NCBI GenBank assembly: GCA_016791445.1
Contig: JAEUMP010000016.1
Coordinates: forward strand, 124,001 to 188,000
DNA: 64,000 nt
DNA from: Hyphomonadaceae bacterium
GTDB taxonomy: Bacteria > Pseudomonadota > Alphaproteobacteria > Caulobacterales > Aquidulcibacteraceae
Direction: 5' to 3'
Of this stretch, positions 8,929 to 17,744 are shown one piece after another (the stretch's first letter is position 1; the number at the start of each line of letters is the position of its first letter). Made by a program: the position numbers and the translations under genes. The notes under the pieces were generated by a model. That model was not told the origin of the DNA. It was given only the letters and a program-made list of their open reading frames with translations, and did no database searches.

Positions 8929-9702
8929 ATGACCGCGCTCACGCCAGACGATCTCGAACGCTTCTCGCGCCACATCCTTCTGAAGGAAATCGGCGGGCCG
9001 GGGCAACAGCGGCTGAAGGCGGCGCATGTGGCGATCGTCGGCCTCGGCGGACTTGGCGCACCAGCGGCGATGTATCTCGCGGCGGCAGGCGTCGGGAAAC
9101 TGACGCTCATCGACGATGACGGCGTGTCGCTCTCCAACCTGCAGCGGCAGATCCTCTACCGCACCACGGATGTGCAGCAACTGAAGGCGCTGGTCGGACG
9201 CGATTCGCTTGCCGCCCTGAATCCCGGCGTGGAAATCACGCCCTTCGCTGTCGAGCTGGATGCGATGAAGGCGGAGCGCCTGCTTGCCGGCGCCGATGTC
9301 GTGCTCGACGGGACCGACGATTTCGATACCCGCTTCGCCGTGAACGCCGCGTGCCACGCGCTCGGCATACCGCTGGTATCCGGCGCAGTCGGCCGCTGGG
9401 ACGGGCAGGTCGGCGTGTTCGCTTCCGGCAGAACGAAAGACGCGCCCGCCGATCAACGCCTTCCCTGCTATCGATGCTTCGTGCCGGAAGAACCGCCGCA
9501 GGCGGAGCATTGTTCGGAGGTCGGCGTCGTCGGCGCATTGACGGGCGTCATCGGATCGATGATGGCGCTGGAGACGATCAAGATCATCGCGCGCGCCGGC
9601 GAAACGCTCGCGGGCCGTGTCTTCCTCTTCGACGGGCTGAAGGCCGAAGCGCGCACCGTGCGCCTCAAGCCCGATCCCGCCTGTCCGGTGTGCGCACGAT
9701 GA
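8929..9702 (+). CDS. moeB: ThiF/MoeB/HesA-family adenylyltransferase
   Basis: An E1-like enzyme that adenylates the C-terminal Gly-Gly of a sulfur-carrier protein such as MoaD or ThiS. The 257-residue protein has the signature ERFSRHILLKEIGGPGQQRL near residue 10, the nucleotide-binding loop VGLGGLGAPAA near residue 37 and LQRQILYRTTDV near residue 68. DGTDDFDTRFAVNAACHAL follows, and two CxxC zinc pairs, CYRC near residue 180 and CPVC at the C-terminus. There is no rhodanese domain. Motifs alone do not separate MoeB from ThiF. It overlaps the next gene by ATGA. Confidence 0.85.
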   Translation: MTALTPDDLERFSRHILLKEIGGPGQQRLKAAHVAIVGLGGLGAPAAMYLAAAGVGKLTLIDDDGVSLSNLQRQILYRTTDVQQLKALVGRDSLAALNPGVEITPFAVELDAMKAERLLAGADVVLDGTDDFDTRFAVNAACHALGIPLVSGAVGRWDGQVGVFASGRTKDAPADQRLPCYRCFVPEEPPQAEHCSEVGVVGALTGVIGSMMALETIKIIARAGETLAGRVFLFDGLKAEARTVRLKPDPACPVCAR

Positions 9703-10295
9703 CGATGGAGCCGATCTGGCGCGACAGCCTTCTGAAGGCGGCGGAAAGAGACATGGAAACCCGCGCGCGCCTCGTCCGCGAAGGGACGCTCTTCGACGGC
9801 TACCACCCAGACATGGAGGCCGTGCATCTGGAGAACGCGACGCTCCTGGCGCAGGCGTTCGACGCGCTCGGCTGGCCCGATCGCACACGCCTTGGCGACG
9901 AGGGCGCGGCGGCGGCATTTCTCATCCTGCAACACGCCATCAGCCGTCCGGACCTGCAACGGCGCGGTCTCGCGCTCATGCTTGAAGCGATCCCGCGCGG
10001 CGATGCGAGCATGATCGACGCCGCTTATCTCTCGGATCGGATCGCCGTTTTCGAAGGCAAGCCGCAACTCTACGGCACACAATTCGACTGGTTCGACGGC
10101 GAACTCTCGCCCGCCCCGATGGTGGAGCCCGAGCTTGTCGAGGAGCGTCGCGCGGCTGTGGGCCTGCCGCCGCTGGCGGACGTCGCCGCCATGTTGCGCC
10201 GACGCGCCAGAGACGAAGGCGACGCCCCGCCGGCAGACATGGACGCCCGCAAAGTCGACTTTGAAGCGTGGGCCCGCAAGGTCGGGTGGCGCTAG
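9699..10295 (+). CDS. DUF6624-type hypothetical protein
   Basis: A 198-residue cytoplasmic protein starting at the ATG that overlaps the moeB stop codon (ATGA), so the two are translationally coupled. The sequence has the features I associate with DUF6624: alternating basic/acidic helices in the N-terminal half, ISRPDLQRRGLALM, a late QLYGTQFDWFDGELSP and a conserved EERRAAVGLPPLADV stretch. Its molecular function is unknown. Coupling to a sulfur-carrier-activating enzyme is the only functional hint. Confidence 0.65.
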   Translation: MTMEPIWRDSLLKAAERDMETRARLVREGTLFDGYHPDMEAVHLENATLLAQAFDALGWPDRTRLGDEGAAAAFLILQHAISRPDLQRRGLALMLEAIPRGDASMIDAAYLSDRIAVFEGKPQLYGTQFDWFDGELSPAPMVEPELVEERRAAVGLPPLADVAAMLRRRARDEGDAPPADMDARKVDFEAWARKVGWR

Positions 10296-10343
10296 GCTCC
10301 ACGCCGCTTTCGGGCATACTACGCTGAAATGACGGAGGGGTTG

Positions 10344-11357
10344 ATGCGGAAGATCTTGCTGGGACTGATCGTCCTCATCATCGGTGCGGCGGTAGCCGGT
10401 TACTTCACGCTGCGGCGCGGCGACATCCCCCACGCAACGCTCGACAAGACCTATGCAAGCCCCGCGTCCAAATTCATCGACATGGGGGGCGGCGTGGAGG
10501 CGCACTGGCGCGACGAGGGCAATCCGAACGCCCGCCCCATTCTCCTCATCCACGGTTTCTCTGCTTCGCTGCACACCTGGGAGCCCTGGGTGCGCGAACT
10601 CGGCGGCGAATACCGCATGGTCAGCGTCGACCTGCCCGGCCACGGTCTGACGCGCACGCCGGAGGGATACAGACCTTCCATCGAGGGCTATGCTGATTTC
10701 ATCGACGCCTTCATGGGCAAGATCGGGTTGGAACATGCCATGGTCGTCGGCTCCTCCATGGGCGGCAACACGGCGTGGATGCTCGCCTTGCGCCACCCTC
10801 GACGCGTTGACTCTCTCGTGCTGGTCGGCGCCTCCGGCTGGCGGGAAGAGAGCAAGGAGGGCGCGGAGGAAGAACCGCTCGTGTTCAAGCTTCTGCGCAC
10901 GCCCCTCGTCGGGCCGTTGCTGATGAACCTCGACAATTCGCGACTGGTGCGCGGCGGCCTTGAAGCCTCGTTCGTGGACAAGAGCCTCGTCGACGACGCG
11001 ATGGTCGCGCGCTATGTGGACATGGCCCGCGCGCCGAACCACCGCGCGGTGCTGCTGGCGATCACGCTGAACCGTGACGAACGCGCCCTCGCCACCAAGG
11101 AAGCGCTGGCCCGCATCACCGCGCCGACGCTCATCCTCCACGGCGATCAGGACAATCTCGTGCCCGTCGGCGGCGCCACGCTCTTCCGTGACGCCATTCC
11201 CGGCGCGCAGGCGATCATCTACGAAAATGTCGGCCACATCCCGCAGGAGGAAATCCCAGCGCGCAGCGCGCAGGATCTGCGGACCTTCCTGAAACGCATC
11301 GAACCCGAAGCCGTCGGCGGCGTGCCGCTGGCCGCCGCCGTTCCACACGCGAACTAG
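10344..11357 (+). CDS. Membrane-anchored alpha/beta hydrolase
   Basis: A 337-residue hydrolase with an N-terminal hydrophobic anchor (MRKILLGLIVLIIGAAVAGY). The canonical fold elements are visible: oxyanion HG motif LLIHGFSAS near residue 68, nucleophile elbow VVGSSMGGN near residue 133, acid in LILHGDQDNLVP near residue 265 and catalytic His in YENVGHIPQEE near residue 295. The ATG at 10344 has a GGAGGGG site 5-6 nt upstream; the ATG at 10329 has none. The substrate is unknown; lipases, esterases and haloalkane-dehalogenase relatives share this pattern. Confidence 0.85.
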   Translation: MRKILLGLIVLIIGAAVAGYFTLRRGDIPHATLDKTYASPASKFIDMGGGVEAHWRDEGNPNARPILLIHGFSASLHTWEPWVRELGGEYRMVSVDLPGHGLTRTPEGYRPSIEGYADFIDAFMGKIGLEHAMVVGSSMGGNTAWMLALRHPRRVDSLVLVGASGWREESKEGAEEEPLVFKLLRTPLVGPLLMNLDNSRLVRGGLEASFVDKSLVDDAMVARYVDMARAPNHRAVLLAITLNRDERALATKEALARITAPTLILHGDQDNLVPVGGATLFRDAIPGAQAIIYENVGHIPQEEIPARSAQDLRTFLKRIEPEAVGGVPLAAAVPHAN

Positions 11358-11364
11358 GCCGTGT

Positions 11365-12462
11365 TCAGGTTGAACTGCAGGCGGCCTTCACGATCGCCCA
11401 GTCGGCATCCGACAACGCCTCAGCGGTCGCCGTCGCGCCCTGAGCCCGCGCGCGGGTGATGCGGCCTTCCAGGTCCGGGTGAGACTTCAGCCACTCCGGA
11501 ACCCGAAATTGTTCGAGTGCGGAAGGCCGGCCCTTCGTTTCTTCGCGCGCTTCGAAATCACTGAATGCCTTCAGCCGCTCGAATGCACGCGCCAGCGCGG
11601 CGGGATCGAGCCCCGCACCGCGCAGCATCGCCACCGCCGTTTCATCCGCACGCGCTTCCTGCCGGCGCGTGTAGCTGAGTTCCGTCACCTGACCGCCGAG
11701 CAGGATCGCCTGCTGCGCCAGTCCGGAGCCGCCCGTGATGAGCTCCAGCAGAATGCCCAGACCCGCATTGCGATAAAGCGCCACCATGCCGTCGCGCGCC
11801 TTCACATGCCCCAACTCATGCGCGATCACCGCCGCCAGCTCATCGGGACTCTCGAGCGTATCGAGCAATCCGCTGGTGACCATCACCTGCCCGCCCGCCA
11901 GCGCCAGCGCGTTCGGCGACTTCTGCGAGACGAACTGGAGCGTGATCGGAAAGCCCGGATCGTCGGCGGCGATCAGCGCTTCCAGCATCGGCGCGATTGC
12001 GGCGTCTGCGGCTTCGGTGTTCTCGCAGGGGCGCATGACCACATTGACCTGCTTGGCGATGTTTTCGCCGAGCTGTTCTTCGACGTGTCGCGGCGTGGCG
12101 TGCGCCAGAGGTTCTGCAGCCATCGGTATCGCGACGAACACGATGAACCCGAGCACGGCGCTCAAACCGAGGAGACCGCCGATCAATCCCCACGACTTCA
12201 TCGCCTCGCGTCGCGGATCGAGAATGCGCGCGCCCTTCAGCGCCGCTTCCGCCTCCGGCGTGCGGTCGATCACGAGACGTGCATCGCCGCAGGCGAACCG
12301 CCAGACCCCCGCCTCCGTGGACAGGCGTTCGATATCCTGACGCCGCCAGAAGGCGTGAACGCCGGGCGCGGCGATTTCCAGACCGTCCGCAGAGACCGTG
12401 ACGGTGACGGCGTGCTCCGCCGCCGTCACGCCATCGTGGAAGCGGGCCGGAAAACGCGCCAC
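11365..12462 (-). CDS. M48-family membrane metalloprotease
   Basis: A 365-residue protein. An N-terminal cytoplasmic-looking domain of about 90 residues is followed by one transmembrane helix (GLIGGLLGLSAVLGFIVFVA, about residues 92-112) and a peptidase M48 domain. The zinc motif HELGHVKARD is near residue 216, and the third ligand is the Glu in RRQEARADETAV near residue 265. The catalytic part would face the periplasm. It starts 3 nt after the stop of the DUF898 gene, so the two form an operon. Possible envelope quality control, by analogy with other M48 proteases. Confidence 0.85.
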   Translation of the reverse strand: MARFPARFHDGVTAAEHAVTVTVSADGLEIAAPGVHAFWRRQDIERLSTEAGVWRFACGDARLVIDRTPEAEAALKGARILDPRREAMKSWGLIGGLLGLSAVLGFIVFVAIPMAAEPLAHATPRHVEEQLGENIAKQVNVVMRPCENTEAADAAIAPMLEALIAADDPGFPITLQFVSQKSPNALALAGGQVMVTSGLLDTLESPDELAAVIAHELGHVKARDGMVALYRNAGLGILLELITGGSGLAQQAILLGGQVTELSYTRRQEARADETAVAMLRGAGLDPAALARAFERLKAFSDFEAREETKGRPSALEQFRVPEWLKSHPDLEGRITRARAQGATATAEALSDADWAIVKAACSST

Positions 12463-12465
12463 CCC

Positions 12466-13575
12466 TCAGACCCCGCCGGAGAGATCGAAGGCGTCCGCCA
12501 TGCCCTCGCCGGATTTCGGACCGCGCGAGGCGGCCTGATGGATCTGCGCCAGATCCAGCGTTCCCTCGACGTCGATGGTGCGGCAGATGCGCCGCCAGAC
12601 GCGCATCTGCGCCGCGAGCGTTCCGATGCCGAGCGTGAAGATGATGAGCAATGTGTTGGTGATCGCGAGTTCGATCAGGTCCCACGCCTGGAACCGAGAC
12701 GAGAGCTTCACATCGCCCAGCGAGATCGACTTCGTGATCTGCCGGATCATCACCGCCTCGTGCCATGCCACAAACAGCACCAGCAGGAGAATTCCCCCGA
12801 ACAAGACAGCGTAGAGCATCCCGATCTTGGCGATGTCCGGCATCGCCGTCGGGTCAGTCATCTCGTTGAAGAAGCCAAGCGCATGCATCGCGCCGAAGAA
12901 AACGGCGTAAAAGAGGATCGATCCGAGATAGGCCAGGATGAAGCTCTTGTAGACCGGCTCGGTGCGTCCTTCCTTCGAGTTGTCGTAACTGAAGGGCATG
13001 TCGCCGAAGTAAGCGTTGCCCCACAGGCGCTTTTCGAGCCGCAGCCGCATGGCGGGTGCGAACCAACCGAGCGTCAGTACTGTCAGCAGTCCGTAGCCGA
13101 ACGCCATCAGGCCGTACCCCAGTGCGGAGCCGCGCTGTTCGAACCGCACGCCGCGCCAGACAGTGCGCGACAACTGATAGCGACGCGCCAGAAAGATCGC
13201 GACGCCGATGAGCACGAAGAAACCGAGATAGATGACGACGAACACCGCGAGCACGCCCATAGGCGGCAACAACAATTGTGCGCCGACCAGCGCGCCGACG
13301 ATCGGCAGCATCACCGTGAAGATCGCGATCAGGAATCCGAAGAAGAGCTCCGAGCCCTTGCCAGTATATTCGAGCGGCGCCTCGCCGATCGTCGTTTCAC
13401 CCCACAGACGCCGGCGCACCACGGTGCGCGCCCAGAAGCGGTAGATGGTGAGGGTGAGCAGCGTGAGGACGCCGGTGTAGAACCCCATCCAAAGGAATTG
13501 CCCGATGTTCGAGTCGTTCTTGACATCGAGGCGCACCGCCCCGCCCGGCGCCTGCGGCGCAGCATCCATGCTCAT
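12466..13575 (-). CDS. DUF898 (YjgN-like) multi-pass membrane protein
   Basis: About 369 residues with alternating hydrophobic helices. The signature IYRFWARTVVRRRLWGET near residue 45 and the repeated YRFWA-like turn are typical of DUF898/YjgN proteins, whose function is unknown. Several start ATGs are clustered (13578, 13575, 13569). GGAGGGG lies 6 nt before the one at 13575, so that was chosen. First gene of a two-gene operon with the M48 protease, which suggests a joint envelope function. Confidence 0.8.
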   Translation of the reverse strand: MSMDAAPQAPGGAVRLDVKNDSNIGQFLWMGFYTGVLTLLTLTIYRFWARTVVRRRLWGETTIGEAPLEYTGKGSELFFGFLIAIFTVMLPIVGALVGAQLLLPPMGVLAVFVVIYLGFFVLIGVAIFLARRYQLSRTVWRGVRFEQRGSALGYGLMAFGYGLLTVLTLGWFAPAMRLRLEKRLWGNAYFGDMPFSYDNSKEGRTEPVYKSFILAYLGSILFYAVFFGAMHALGFFNEMTDPTAMPDIAKIGMLYAVLFGGILLLVLFVAWHEAVMIRQITKSISLGDVKLSSRFQAWDLIELAITNTLLIIFTLGIGTLAAQMRVWRRICRTIDVEGTLDLAQIHQAASRGPKSGEGMADAFDLSGGV

Positions 13576-13688
13576 CATTCCCCTCCGTATCCCTTTGTGA
13601 CGCGAGCCTAGCGCATGACCGCGACAGTTTGAACTGGCCCATCGGTAAGGCGGGGATCGGCGGGAACTGGGGTCAGGGCGGCGCGCGA

Positions 13689-14093
13689 TCAGCCGATCGG
13701 CGGATAGCGGTCGAAGGCCGGCAGCGCGTCCGCGCCCTTCATCCAGGAAATGCGCTCGGCGGTCTGGATGTGAGCCGGCGCCGGGGCGGCGTCCGGATCA
13801 TCGAGTGTGGCGCTCTGCACATCGACGATGCCGGCGAGCGTCACGGCATTTCGGTAGAACACGCCCGTTCCGCACGCACCGCAAAAGTAACGGCGCCCAT
13901 TCTCCGATGAGGCGTATTCCGTGGGTGCGCCCTTTGTGACGCGCATCGCGGCTTCGGAAAGCAAGAGCCAGCCGACGACCGGCGCGCCCGCATGTTTGCG
14001 ACAGTCCCCGCAGTGACACAGCGCATGCGCGACGGGATCGCCCTCGATCTCGTAACGGATCGCGCCGCAATGGCATCCGCCCGTCGCTTTCAT
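13689..14093 (-). CDS. GFA-family (glutathione-dependent formaldehyde-activating type) zinc protein
   Basis: A 134-residue beta-rich zinc protein. The conserved cysteines appear in order: GGCHCGAIRYEI near residue 6, ALCHCGDCRKHAG near residue 25 and YFCGACGTGVFYRN near residue 70. These bind one structural and one catalytic zinc in the family. Family members add glutathione to formaldehyde or handle other small thiol adducts; the true substrate is open. It lies 10 nt downstream of the dehydrogenase gene on the same strand, so it is probably cotranscribed. Confidence 0.85.
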   Translation of the reverse strand: MKATGGCHCGAIRYEIEGDPVAHALCHCGDCRKHAGAPVVGWLLLSEAAMRVTKGAPTEYASSENGRRYFCGACGTGVFYRNAVTLAGIVDVQSATLDDPDAAPAPAHIQTAERISWMKGADALPAFDRYPPIG

Positions 14094-14103
14094 GCGCGTC
14101 TCC

Positions 14104-15090
14104 TCAGAGCATCGCGGGTATCACCCTATCCGGCGGCTTGTGGCCATCGGCGAAGGTCTTGATGTTGATGATGACCTTCTCGCCCATGTCGATACGGCCC
14201 TCAAGCGTGGCTGAGCCCATATGTGGCAGCAGTACGACATTGGCGAGCTTCTTGAGCTTCGGGTTGATGGCGGGCTCATGCTCGAACACGTCGAGACCCG
14301 CGCCCGCGAGTTCGCCCCTCTCCAGCATCCGCGCGAGCGCAGCTTCGTCGATGATTTCGCCGCGCGCGGTGTTCACGACATAGGCGTGGGGCTTCAGCAG
14401 CGCGAGGCGACGCGACGACAGCAGGTGATACGTCGCCGGCGTATGCGGGCAGTTCACCGAGACGATGTCCATCCGCGAGAGCATCTGGTCGAGGCTCTCC
14501 CAGTACGTCGCCTCCAGCTCCTGCTCGATGTGCGCGGAGACCTTGCGGCGGTTGTGATAGTGGATCTGCAGGCCGAACGCCTTTGCGCGCCGGGCCACCG
14601 CCTGTCCGATCCGGCCCATGCCGACGATGCCGAGGCGCTTGCCCCAGATGCGGCGGCCGAGCATGTGGGTCGGGCTCCAGCCGGTGAAATTGTCCGCCTC
14701 GACGAGCTTCACCCCCTCCACGATCCGCCGCGGCGCGGCAAGGATCAGCGCCATCGTCATGTCGGCGGTGTCTTCGGTCAGCACGCCGGGCGTGTTCGTC
14801 ACCGCGATACCGCGCTGGATGGCCGTGGCGACGTCGATATTGTCCACGCCCGCGCCGAACTGCGCGATGAGCCGCAATTGTTCGCCCGCCCGCGAGAGCA
14901 GCCGACCGTCGATGCGGTCCGTCACGGTAGGCACCAGCACATCGGCCCGCGCCACCGCCGCGACGAGCGCGTCGGCGCTCATCGGCGTATCGTCGATATT
15001 CAGTTCGGTATCGAACAGCTCCCGCATCCGGGTTTCCACCGGATCAGGCAGTTTGCGGGTGACGATGACCTTGAGCTTCTTTGACGGCAT
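14104..15090 (-). CDS. D-2-hydroxyacid dehydrogenase (glyoxylate/hydroxypyruvate reductase type)
   Basis: A 328-residue NAD(P)H-dependent oxidoreductase of the D-isomer-specific 2-hydroxyacid family. The Rossmann motif GIVGMGRIGQAVARRA is near residue 154. The catalytic Arg lies in NTARGEIIDE near residue 240, Glu in GLDVFEHEP near residue 270 and His in VVLLPHMGSAT near residue 288. The catalytic domain begins with a substrate-loop signature GAGVDNIDV near residue 80. It may recycle glyoxylate or hydroxypyruvate. First gene of a pair with the GFA protein. Confidence 0.88.
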   Translation of the reverse strand: MPSKKLKVIVTRKLPDPVETRMRELFDTELNIDDTPMSADALVAAVARADVLVPTVTDRIDGRLLSRAGEQLRLIAQFGAGVDNIDVATAIQRGIAVTNTPGVLTEDTADMTMALILAAPRRIVEGVKLVEADNFTGWSPTHMLGRRIWGKRLGIVGMGRIGQAVARRAKAFGLQIHYHNRRKVSAHIEQELEATYWESLDQMLSRMDIVSVNCPHTPATYHLLSSRRLALLKPHAYVVNTARGEIIDEAALARMLERGELAGAGLDVFEHEPAINPKLKKLANVVLLPHMGSATLEGRIDMGEKVIINIKTFADGHKPPDRVIPAML

Positions 15091-15245
15091 GGCCCCTACA
15101 TATCAGGCGTCGGGGCCGAACAAAGGCCGGCCTCGCCAAAAAGCGGAAATGTCACCCCGTTAAGCCCGTTTTCACGGCGCCTGATGTCATGTCACCGGCT
15201 CTTGCCTAAGAGGCATTCCCGAAGGCTCTCAGAAGAGACCCGCCG

Positions 15246-15761
15246 ATGCTGCGCGCCGCCGCCCTCTGCCTTGCCTTCGTCGCGACCGCCGCGGCGGCCG
15301 ACGCCCCGCGCCTCGGGCCGGATTCCCAGCTTCCCGTGCCGCGCTTCGAGAGCCTGGCCGCCCCCAAGGTGCACGGGCGCCGTGGTCCGGGCATGGATCA
15401 TCGTATTGACTGGATCTACCACACCGCCGGCCTGCCGGTTCAGGTGCTGGAAGAAAGCGCATCCTGGCGCCGCGTCCGCGACCCTTCGGGCGATCGCGCG
15501 TGGGTTCGGGCAGACCGGCTCTCGCCGGCCCGCACCGTCTATGTGAGCACCAATCTTTCCCCCGGCCTCGCGCTGCGCACCGCCCCCCGCCCGGAATCCC
15601 GGACCGTCGCGGTGCTCGCGAAGGGCGTCATCGGCAAGCTCACGGGCTGCGTCGGGAGCTGGCGCAAGTTGGCCGTCGAGACCCCCTCCGGGACCCAGAC
15701 CGGCTGGGTCGACAAGTCCGGGGTCTGGGGCGGCGACGACTGTCAGGGCGTCCCGGACTGA
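15246..15761 (+). CDS. Secreted SH3-domain protein
   Basis: A 171-residue protein with a signal peptide ([20 protein letters not shown], cleavage near residue 18). It has two SH3-like halves: [19 protein letters not shown] with [11 protein letters not shown], then [20 protein letters not shown] with [10 protein letters not shown]. Bacterial SH3 proteins of this type (COG3807) sit in the periplasm and may bind peptidoglycan or peptides. A similar SH3 gene is often found near hydroxyacid dehydrogenase genes in alphaproteobacteria; I recall this only loosely. Divergent from the dehydrogenase gene. Confidence 0.8.
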   Translation: MLRAAALCLAFVATAAAADAPRLGPDSQLPVPRFESLAAPKVHGRRGPGMDHRIDWIYHTAGLPVQVLEESASWRRVRDPSGDRAWVRADRLSPARTVYVSTNLSPGLALRTAPRPESRTVAVLAKGVIGKLTGCVGSWRKLAVETPSGTQTGWVDKSGVWGGDDCQGVPD

Positions 15762-15885
15762 CCGCGCCCGCGCGAGCGCCCCGCTTGCGTCCGCCGCCCG
15801 TCCCGCGCATGTAAAAGTCTTGGCATTTCCGGGCGCCGCCCGCGCGCGGCCCGACCCGGTCGCGTGTTCAAGACTTCAGGATCGC

Positions 15886-16413
15886 ATGTCCGCCTACCCG
15901 ACCTCCCTTTCCCACGCCCAGCTTCTCGACAGCGGACACGGCCGCCTGTTCGGCCCCGGCAACGCACAGCTTCCGCTCCCGCCCATGCTGATGATCGACC
16001 GCATCGTCGACATCGACCAGACAGGCGGCCAGTACGGCAAGGGCAAGCTCGTCGCCGAGTTCGACATCAATCCCGACCTCTGGTTCTTCAAGTGCCACTT
16101 CGAGGGCGACCCCGTCATGCCGGGCTGCCTTGGCCTCGACGCCATGTGGCAGCTCGTCGGCTTCTACCTCGGCTGGCTCGGCGCGCCCGGCAAAGGTCGC
16201 GCACTCGGCGTCGGAGAGGTGAAATTCTCGGGTCAGGTCACGCCCGCCGCGCGCGTGCTGCGCTACGAGATCGAGTTCAAGAAAGTGATCCTGCGCAAAC
16301 TCGTGCTGGGTCTGGGCGACGGCACCACCTATGTCGATGACCGGCCCATCTACACCGCGAAGGATCTCAAGGTCGGGCTCTTCACGCCCGAACAATTGTC
16401 GGCAGGCATGTAG
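15886..16413 (+). CDS. fabA: 3-hydroxydecanoyl-ACP dehydratase/isomerase FabA
   Basis: Dehydrates 3-hydroxydecanoyl-ACP and isomerises trans-2- to cis-3-decenoyl-ACP, the branch point of anaerobic unsaturated fatty acid synthesis. The 175-residue hot-dog protein has the catalytic His in [20 protein letters not shown] near residue 70 and the catalytic Asp in that same helix. The start at 15886 was chosen because AGGA precedes it and the family begins about here. An upstream extension to 15820 is not conserved. Followed by fabB 50 nt downstream in the expected operon order. Confidence 0.97.
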   Translation: MSAYPTSLSHAQLLDSGHGRLFGPGNAQLPLPPMLMIDRIVDIDQTGGQYGKGKLVAEFDINPDLWFFKCHFEGDPVMPGCLGLDAMWQLVGFYLGWLGAPGKGRALGVGEVKFSGQVTPAARVLRYEIEFKKVILRKLVLGLGDGTTYVDDRPIYTAKDLKVGLFTPEQLSAGM

Positions 16414-16463
16414 GACGAAGACGCCCCCAGAAGGCGTCGTCCATTCAGTCGGAGGAGTGCGCG

Positions 16464-17675
16464 TTGCGTCGAGTAGTGGTTACCGGGATCGGCATCGTCT
16501 CGTCGATCGGCAATAACTCGAACGAAGTCATGGCGTCCTTGCGGGAGGCGCGCCCCGGCGTCACGCGTGCGCCCGAATACGCGGAGCTGGGTTTTCGCTG
16601 CCACGTCCATGCGAGCCCCACACTCGATTGGGAGGCCGCCGTCGATCGACGCGCCGCGCGCTTCCTCGCGCAGGGCACCGGCTGGGGCCACGTGGCGATG
16701 GAGCAGGCCATTCGCGACTCCGGTCTCGAGGAAAGCGAAGTCTCCAACGAGCGCACCGGTCTGATCGTCGGCGAGGGCGGCCCCTCCACACGCACGATCG
16801 TGCAGGCGGCGGCCACGGCGAAAGAAAAAGGCCCCAAGCGGGTCGGTCCGTTCGCGGTGCCGAAGGCCATGGCTTCGGGCCCGTCGGCGGCACTGTCCAC
16901 CTGGTTCAAGATCCGCGGCATCAATTATTCGATCAGCTCCGCCTGCGCGACGAGCGCGCACTGCATCGGCGCCGCCGCCGAACAGATCCAGTGGGGCAAG
17001 CAGGACGTCGTTTTCGCCGGCGGCTGCGAGGAACTCGATTGGACGATGTCCGTGCTCTTCGACGCGATGGGCGCCATGTCGTCGAACTTCAACGAGACGC
17101 CGGAAGTCGCCTCCCGGGCCTACGACAAGGATCGCGACGGGTTCGTCATCGCCGGCGGCGCCGGCATGGTGGTGCTCGAGGAATACGAACGCGCGAAAGC
17201 GCGCGGCGCGAAGATCTACGGCGAACTCGTCGGCTATGGCGCAACGAGCGATGGCCACGACATGGTCGCGCCCTCCGGCGAAGGCGCCGTGCGCTGCATG
17301 AAGCTCGCGATGAGCACGCTTGGCGGACGTCGCATCGACTACCTCAACCCGCACGGCACTTCGACGCCGATCGGCGACGAGCGCGAGATGCAGGCGGTGC
17401 GCGAAACCTTCGGCGACCGTCCGCCGATGATCTCCTCGACCAAGTCCCTCACCGGCCACAGCCTCGGCGCCGCCGGCGTCCAGGAAGCGATCTACTCGCT
17501 GCTGATGCTCGGCGCCGACTTCGCGGCGAAGAGCGCCAACATCTTCAACCTCGACCCGCTCTTTGCAGACCTGCCGATCCTTCTCGAACGCTTCGATGGC
17601 GCGCTCGAGACCGTCATGTCCAACAGCTTCGGCTTCGGCGGCACCAACGCGACGCTTGTCTTCGCGAAAGCGTAG
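16464..17675 (+). CDS. fabB: 3-oxoacyl-ACP synthase I FabB
   Basis: A condensing enzyme that elongates the cis-3-decenoyl-ACP made by FabA. The 403-residue protein has the nucleophile Cys in [14 protein letters not shown] near residue 163, the first His in [11 protein letters not shown] near residue 298, the Lys in [12 protein letters not shown] near residue 328 with its His, and the C-terminal [14 protein letters not shown]. Translation starts at TTG ([10 protein letters not shown] is the usual N-terminus) with GGAGGAG about 6 nt upstream. The rare TTG may temper expression. A hairpin terminator follows at 17695. Confidence 0.97.
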   Translation: MRRVVVTGIGIVSSIGNNSNEVMASLREARPGVTRAPEYAELGFRCHVHASPTLDWEAAVDRRAARFLAQGTGWGHVAMEQAIRDSGLEESEVSNERTGLIVGEGGPSTRTIVQAAATAKEKGPKRVGPFAVPKAMASGPSAALSTWFKIRGINYSISSACATSAHCIGAAAEQIQWGKQDVVFAGGCEELDWTMSVLFDAMGAMSSNFNETPEVASRAYDKDRDGFVIAGGAGMVVLEEYERAKARGAKIYGELVGYGATSDGHDMVAPSGEGAVRCMKLAMSTLGGRRIDYLNPHGTSTPIGDEREMQAVRETFGDRPPMISSTKSLTGHSLGAAGVQEAIYSLLMLGADFAAKSANIFNLDPLFADLPILLERFDGALETVMSNSFGFGGTNATLVFAKA

Positions 17676-17694
17676 ACGCATCGCCGAAAAGAAG

Positions 17695-17720
17695 CCGCCT
17701 CCCGGCATCCCGGGAGGCGG
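17695..17720. terminator. Bidirectional terminator between fabB and the cysteine-repeat gene
   Basis: Perfect 11-bp stem CCGCCTCCCGG / CCGGGAGGCGG with a 4-base loop (17706-17709). On the minus strand it is followed by CTTCTTTTC, so it can end the convergent minus-strand gene rho-independently. For fabB the T-tract is weak. Confidence 0.7.
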
Positions 17721-17744
17721 TGCGATTTCAGCGATGGCGGTGCG

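Noticed and set aside
9468-11348. A 626-codon minus-strand open frame
   Set aside because: It covers three plus-strand genes with clear motifs (moeB-like, DUF6624, alpha/beta hydrolase) and has shadow-type composition.
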